Shown piece by piece: positions 5,668-8,358 of a stretch of DNA of 8,358 bases. How positions within the stretch are numbered: the stretch's first letter is position 1; every line of letters begins with the position of its first letter. Source of the DNA: Acidobacteriota bacterium (lineage in GTDB: Bacteria; Acidobacteriota; Terriglobia; Bryobacterales; Bryobacteraceae); the NCBI GenBank assembly GCA_947466555.1, contig CANIFK010000198.1:1-8358 (forward strand), given 5' to 3'. The translations under genes were made by a program, and so were the position numbers. The notes under the pieces were generated by a model that had not been told where the DNA came from, did not search any database, and worked only from the letters and a program-made list of their open reading frames with translations.

Positions 5668-8197
5668 GTCGATCGATGTGGCAGGGCTGTTGGCGCCGGA
5701 CCCCGAGGGCCGGCGATTCGTGGTGGGCGATTTAGTGGGCGGACGGTACCGGATTGAACGGTTCATCGGCGCTGGCGGGATGGGTGAGGTGTATGGGGCG
5801 CGGGACGAGATGCTGGACGTCTATGTTGCGCTGAAGACGTTGCGGGGGGAGTTGGCGCGGGACGAGCAGGCCCTGGACGCGTTCCGGCGGGAGTTACTGG
5901 TGCTGCGACGGGTGACGCACGCGAACGTGTGCCGGGTGTTTGATTACGGGGTGGAGGGAGGGTCGGCGTACTTCACGATGGAGTGCGTGGAGGGGGAGAG
6001 CTTGCGGGAGCGGCTGGTGCGGGAGGGCCCGTATGCGCCGGAGGCTGCGATGGGGCTGGTGCGGCAGTTGGCGGCTGGGTTGGCGGCGGCGCACGATTTG
6101 GGGATTGTGCATCGGGATTTCAAGTCGGCCAATATTTTGCTGGATGGCGAGGGGCGGGCGGTGATCACCGATTTCGGGCTGGCGCGGAATGTGCGGTCTG
6201 AACAGGCCGAACCGAGCATTGGGTTGGGGACCCCGACCTACATGGCGCCGGAGCAGATGGAAGAGCGGCCGGCGGGGCCGCGGGCGGACCTGTATTCGTT
6301 TGGCGTGGTGCTGTATGAGCTGGTGACGGGGGTGGTGCCGTGGACAGGGGCGACGCCGGTGGCGCTTGCGCTGAAGAAGATCCGGGAGGCACCGCCCAAG
6401 CCGAGCACGCTGAAGGCTGGCTTGCCGCGGCGTTGGGATGAGGTGGTATTGCGGTGCCTGGCATACCGGCCGGAGGACCGCTACGGCGGGGCGATGGAGA
6501 TTGTGGCGGCGTTGGTACCGGCGCGGCTGGGGCGGCGGTCTGTATTGGCTGGCCTGGCAGCGGTGGCGCTGGCGGCGGCGGGATTCCTGGGCTGGCGGTG
6601 GTGGGAGGCGCGGCCGAACACCTCGGCCGAGGCTGTGGCGGCGATGCGGGCCGGGGCGTGGCATCGGGCCGAGGGGTTGTTGCGGAGGGAGACGACGACG
6701 GACGCGCGGGCGCGGCTGGCGGAGACGCTGCTGGAGTTGGACCGGGTGGAGGAGGCCAAGGACATCGTGCTGGCGCTGCCTGGGACGCCGCGGGTGGAGG
6801 CGACGAAGCTGCTGGCGCAGCGGCGGTTTGGCGATGCAGCGCGGGCGTTCGCAGCGTTGCCGGATGGGCGTGTGGACGGGTGCCGGGTGTTGGGGAAAGT
6901 GCAAGCGGAGCAGGCATTGCTGTGTTGGGACTCGGTGCTGCGGGAGACGCCGGAGAATGGGCCGGCGTGGCTGCAGAGCGGGTTGCTGATGGCGCGGCAG
7001 TGGAAGGTTGCGCCGGCGCTGGAGCGGCTGGGGCGGGCGGAGGCGATATTCCGGGTGGCGGGCGAGGTGGAGGGCATTACCGAGGCGCGGTTGGGGCGGG
7101 CGGCGGCGTTGCAGCACGAGAAGCATTGGGGGGATTCGCGGCGGGCGTTGGAGGAGGCGTTGGAGTTGGCGCGGGCGGCGCGGCTGGATTATACGGCGGC
7201 CAGGTTGCAGTTTGCGTTGGCGCGGAATGCGATTTTCGCAGGAGATATGGGGGAGGCGCGGGCGCGGGCGGAGTCGGGCGGGGCGCTGGCGAAGGAAAAG
7301 GGCTTTGCGTTCTTGGCGGCGCAGGGGAGAAATGACCTCGGTTCTCTGCTGCTTGCGCAATACAAGTTAGAGGAGGCTCGCGGCGAGTTTACGATGGCCC
7401 GTTTGTACGCAAAAGACGCACGGAGCGCGGCGCAGGAGGCTCGGGCGGAGCTATCGCTGGCCTCCGTGGCGATGCGGCAGAAGCGGCAGGCCGAGGCGCT
7501 GCCGTTGATTCGCGCGGGGCTGGCTTATTACGAACGGGGCGGGTATCGGGACCAGGCGTTGAGCGCGAAGTTCTTGCTGATCGACGCGTTGACGGACACG
7601 GGGGAGCTGGCCGAGGCGCGGCGGATTTTGGCGGCGTTGCGCGGCGACGCGTCGTTGGCGAGTGACCATGTGGCGCAGACGCGGATTCTGGAGCGGGAAC
7701 GGATTTTTGCGTTGTGGGCCCGGGATTTTGCCGATGCGCGGCGGATTCAGCAGTCGTTGATTGGGCTGTATGGGTTGAGCGGTGAGGGGCAATCGTTGGC
7801 GTATGCGTGGGTGAACCTGGCGGAGGTGGAGTGCCGGGATGGGAAGCCGGGGGAGATGGCACTGGCGCGAGGGCGGAGCCTGGCACAGATGAAGAGGGCC
7901 GAGGCGGTGTTGGAACGGGCGTTTCTGGTGGAGGCGGGGTGCGCTTTGGCGGCCGGGCGGGCGGAGGCAGCGGCGCGGGCGGGGCGGGCGGCATTGGCGT
8001 TTGGGTTTGGGAATCCGTCGCGGGATGCGTTGGGGTGGAGTGCGGTGGGCGGGCGCGCGGGGTGTGAGAAGGCTGTTGGGTTGGCGCGGGAGTTGGACGT
8101 GCGGGCGCAGGTGTTGGGACGGTGTGTGGTGGTGGATGGAAAGTGGGAGGGGGAGCGGGCGGAGTTGGAACGAAAACTGAGAGGAGAAGGCAGATGA
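5666..8197 (+). CDS. Membrane-anchored Ser/Thr protein kinase with TPR-like C-terminal region
   Basis: Hanks-type kinase of 843 residues. The kinase domain (about 28-284) has all key elements: Gly-rich loop GAGGMGEVY (35-43), ATP-binding K57 in VALK and helix-C E76. The catalytic loop is HRDFKSAN (149-156, Asp151), followed by DFG (169-171) and APE (194-196). T189 and T191 in the activation segment are candidate autophosphorylation sites. A single transmembrane helix lies at about 292-310 (nt 6539-6595). The remaining 530 residues are Ala/Arg/Glu-rich helical repeats resembling TPRs (for example 430-690) and by topology should be periplasmic; substrates and ligand are unknown. The start is the ATG at 5666: an in-frame TGA at 5657 excludes upstream starts, and no Shine-Dalgarno is visible. 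It follows the pilus operon by 35 bp and overlaps the next gene by 4 bp. Codon choice is strongly skewed to G-rich codons (GCG, CGG, TTG, GGG), more than in the ATPase gene. Kinase identity is very secure; the TPR label is moderate. Confidence 0.95.
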   Translation: MSIDVAGLLAPDPEGRRFVVGDLVGGRYRIERFIGAGGMGEVYGARDEMLDVYVALKTLRGELARDEQALDAFRRELLVLRRVTHANVCRVFDYGVEGGSAYFTMECVEGESLRERLVREGPYAPEAAMGLVRQLAAGLAAAHDLGIVHRDFKSANILLDGEGRAVITDFGLARNVRSEQAEPSIGLGTPTYMAPEQMEERPAGPRADLYSFGVVLYELVTGVVPWTGATPVALALKKIREAPPKPSTLKAGLPRRWDEVVLRCLAYRPEDRYGGAMEIVAALVPARLGRRSVLAGLAAVALAAAGFLGWRWWEARPNTSAEAVAAMRAGAWHRAEGLLRRETTTDARARLAETLLELDRVEEAKDIVLALPGTPRVEATKLLAQRRFGDAARAFAALPDGRVDGCRVLGKVQAEQALLCWDSVLRETPENGPAWLQSGLLMARQWKVAPALERLGRAEAIFRVAGEVEGITEARLGRAAALQHEKHWGDSRRALEEALELARAARLDYTAARLQFALARNAIFAGDMGEARARAESGGALAKEKGFAFLAAQGRNDLGSLLLAQYKLEEARGEFTMARLYAKDARSAAQEARAELSLASVAMRQKRQAEALPLIRAGLAYYERGGYRDQALSAKFLLIDALTDTGELAEARRILAALRGDASLASDHVAQTRILERERIFALWARDFADARRIQQSLIGLYGLSGEGQSLAYAWVNLAEVECRDGKPGEMALARGRSLAQMKRAEAVLERAFLVEAGCALAAGRAEAAARAGRAALAFGFGNPSRDALGWSAVGGRAGCEKAVGLARELDVRAQVLGRCVVVDGKWEGERAELERKLRGEGR
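8181..8190 (+). promoter_or_regulatory. Strong Shine-Dalgarno site for the exported protein gene
   Basis: GAGGAGAAGG carries AGGAGA with a 6-nt gap to the ATG at 8194. It is the strongest ribosome site in the window and lies inside the last kinase codons, so the downstream protein can be initiated on the same mRNA, independently or by coupling. Confidence 0.75.
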
Positions 8198-8358
8198 GGA
8201 TTTTATTGGGATTGATTGTGGGAGTGGGTGCAGTTTGGGGCGCGGGAGTGACTGAGCCGCCGCAGAGCACGCATTGCGAACAGGCCGGCACAATTGCGTT
8301 ATCGAATCATGAGGTGCCGATAATTGTCGAGGACGGATCGATCAGGCTTCGGGCCTAT
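8194..8358 (+). CDS. Putative exported protein, 3' partial
   Basis: Only the first 55 residues are visible, running off the right edge. The N-terminus (MRILLGLIVGVGAVWGAG) looks like a Sec signal peptide: one basic residue, a hydrophobic core (about 3-15), then small residues near 16-18. The mature part begins VTEPPQSTHCEQ and continues with a likely beta-rich stretch. There is no lipobox at the cleavage region (the only Cys is at 28), so a lipoprotein is unlikely. The family is not recognised. Its ATG overlaps the kinase stop codon (ATGA), and a strong ribosome site precedes it. It is therefore likely co-expressed with the kinase and located in the same periplasmic compartment as the kinase C-terminal region. 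Whether it is a ligand, a substrate or unrelated cannot be told. Confidence 0.8.
   Translation, partial: MRILLGLIVGVGAVWGAGVTEPPQSTHCEQAGTIALSNHEVPIIVEDGSIRLRAY

Noticed and set aside
6454..7335. A Gly/Ala-rich + strand frame within the kinase gene
   Set aside because: The composition is almost only Gly, Ala, Val and Arg, an effect of GCG/CGG-rich codons read one base off. There is no start context or homology signal.
5894..7360. A 488-codon open frame on the - strand opposite the kinase gene
   Set aside because: Its translation is dominated by Arg, Pro, His and Gln, as expected from reading the complement of GC-rich codons. The + strand frame carries a complete kinase domain, so this is a shadow.

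Overview
This 8.4 kb window is GC-rich, with every gene on the + strand and almost no spacer DNA. It looks like chromosome from an Acidobacteriota bacterium, most likely from the Solibacteres/Bryobacterales side. That placement is an inference from the PilN N-terminal motif INLASEPFR, the ATPase-pilM-N-O-P gene order and the large Ser/Thr kinase fused to tetratricopeptide-like (TPR-like) helices. No rRNA or other phylogenetic marker is present to confirm it.

Positions 1-5630 hold a compact type IV pilus / type II secretion operon. It opens with the 3' part of a GspE/PilB-family ATPase (5' end outside the window). Then come PilM-like, PilN-like, PilO-like and PilP/GspC-like proteins, and a pseudopilin-like protein carrying a large Gln/Gly/Pro-rich insert and tail. 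Neighbours overlap by 4-17 bp or sit 3 bp apart, except for an 82-bp spacer between pilM and pilN that holds a striking 25-bp palindrome. Together these genes encode the cytoplasmic motor and the inner-membrane/periplasmic alignment complex. The secretin (PilQ/GspD), platform protein (PilC/GspF), prepilin peptidase and major pilin are not in the window.

Positions 5631-5665 are a short junction with a TATACT box inside a 10-bp palindrome. A hairpin there includes the first two bases of the next start codon. Positions 5666-8197 encode an 843-residue membrane-anchored Ser/Thr kinase: an intact N-terminal kinase domain, one transmembrane helix and a long helical-repeat C-terminal region. Its stop codon overlaps the start of an exported protein (8194 onward), of which only 55 residues are visible. 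Kinase and exported protein are probably translated together.

I see no insertion sequence, CRISPR array, tRNA, rRNA or convincing terminator, and no wholly new system. The points most worth following are the PilM-like protein with both nucleotide-binding motifs degraded, the pseudopilin-like protein with its conserved fold apparently split by low-complexity sequence, the intergenic palindrome, and the start-codon hairpin of the kinase.
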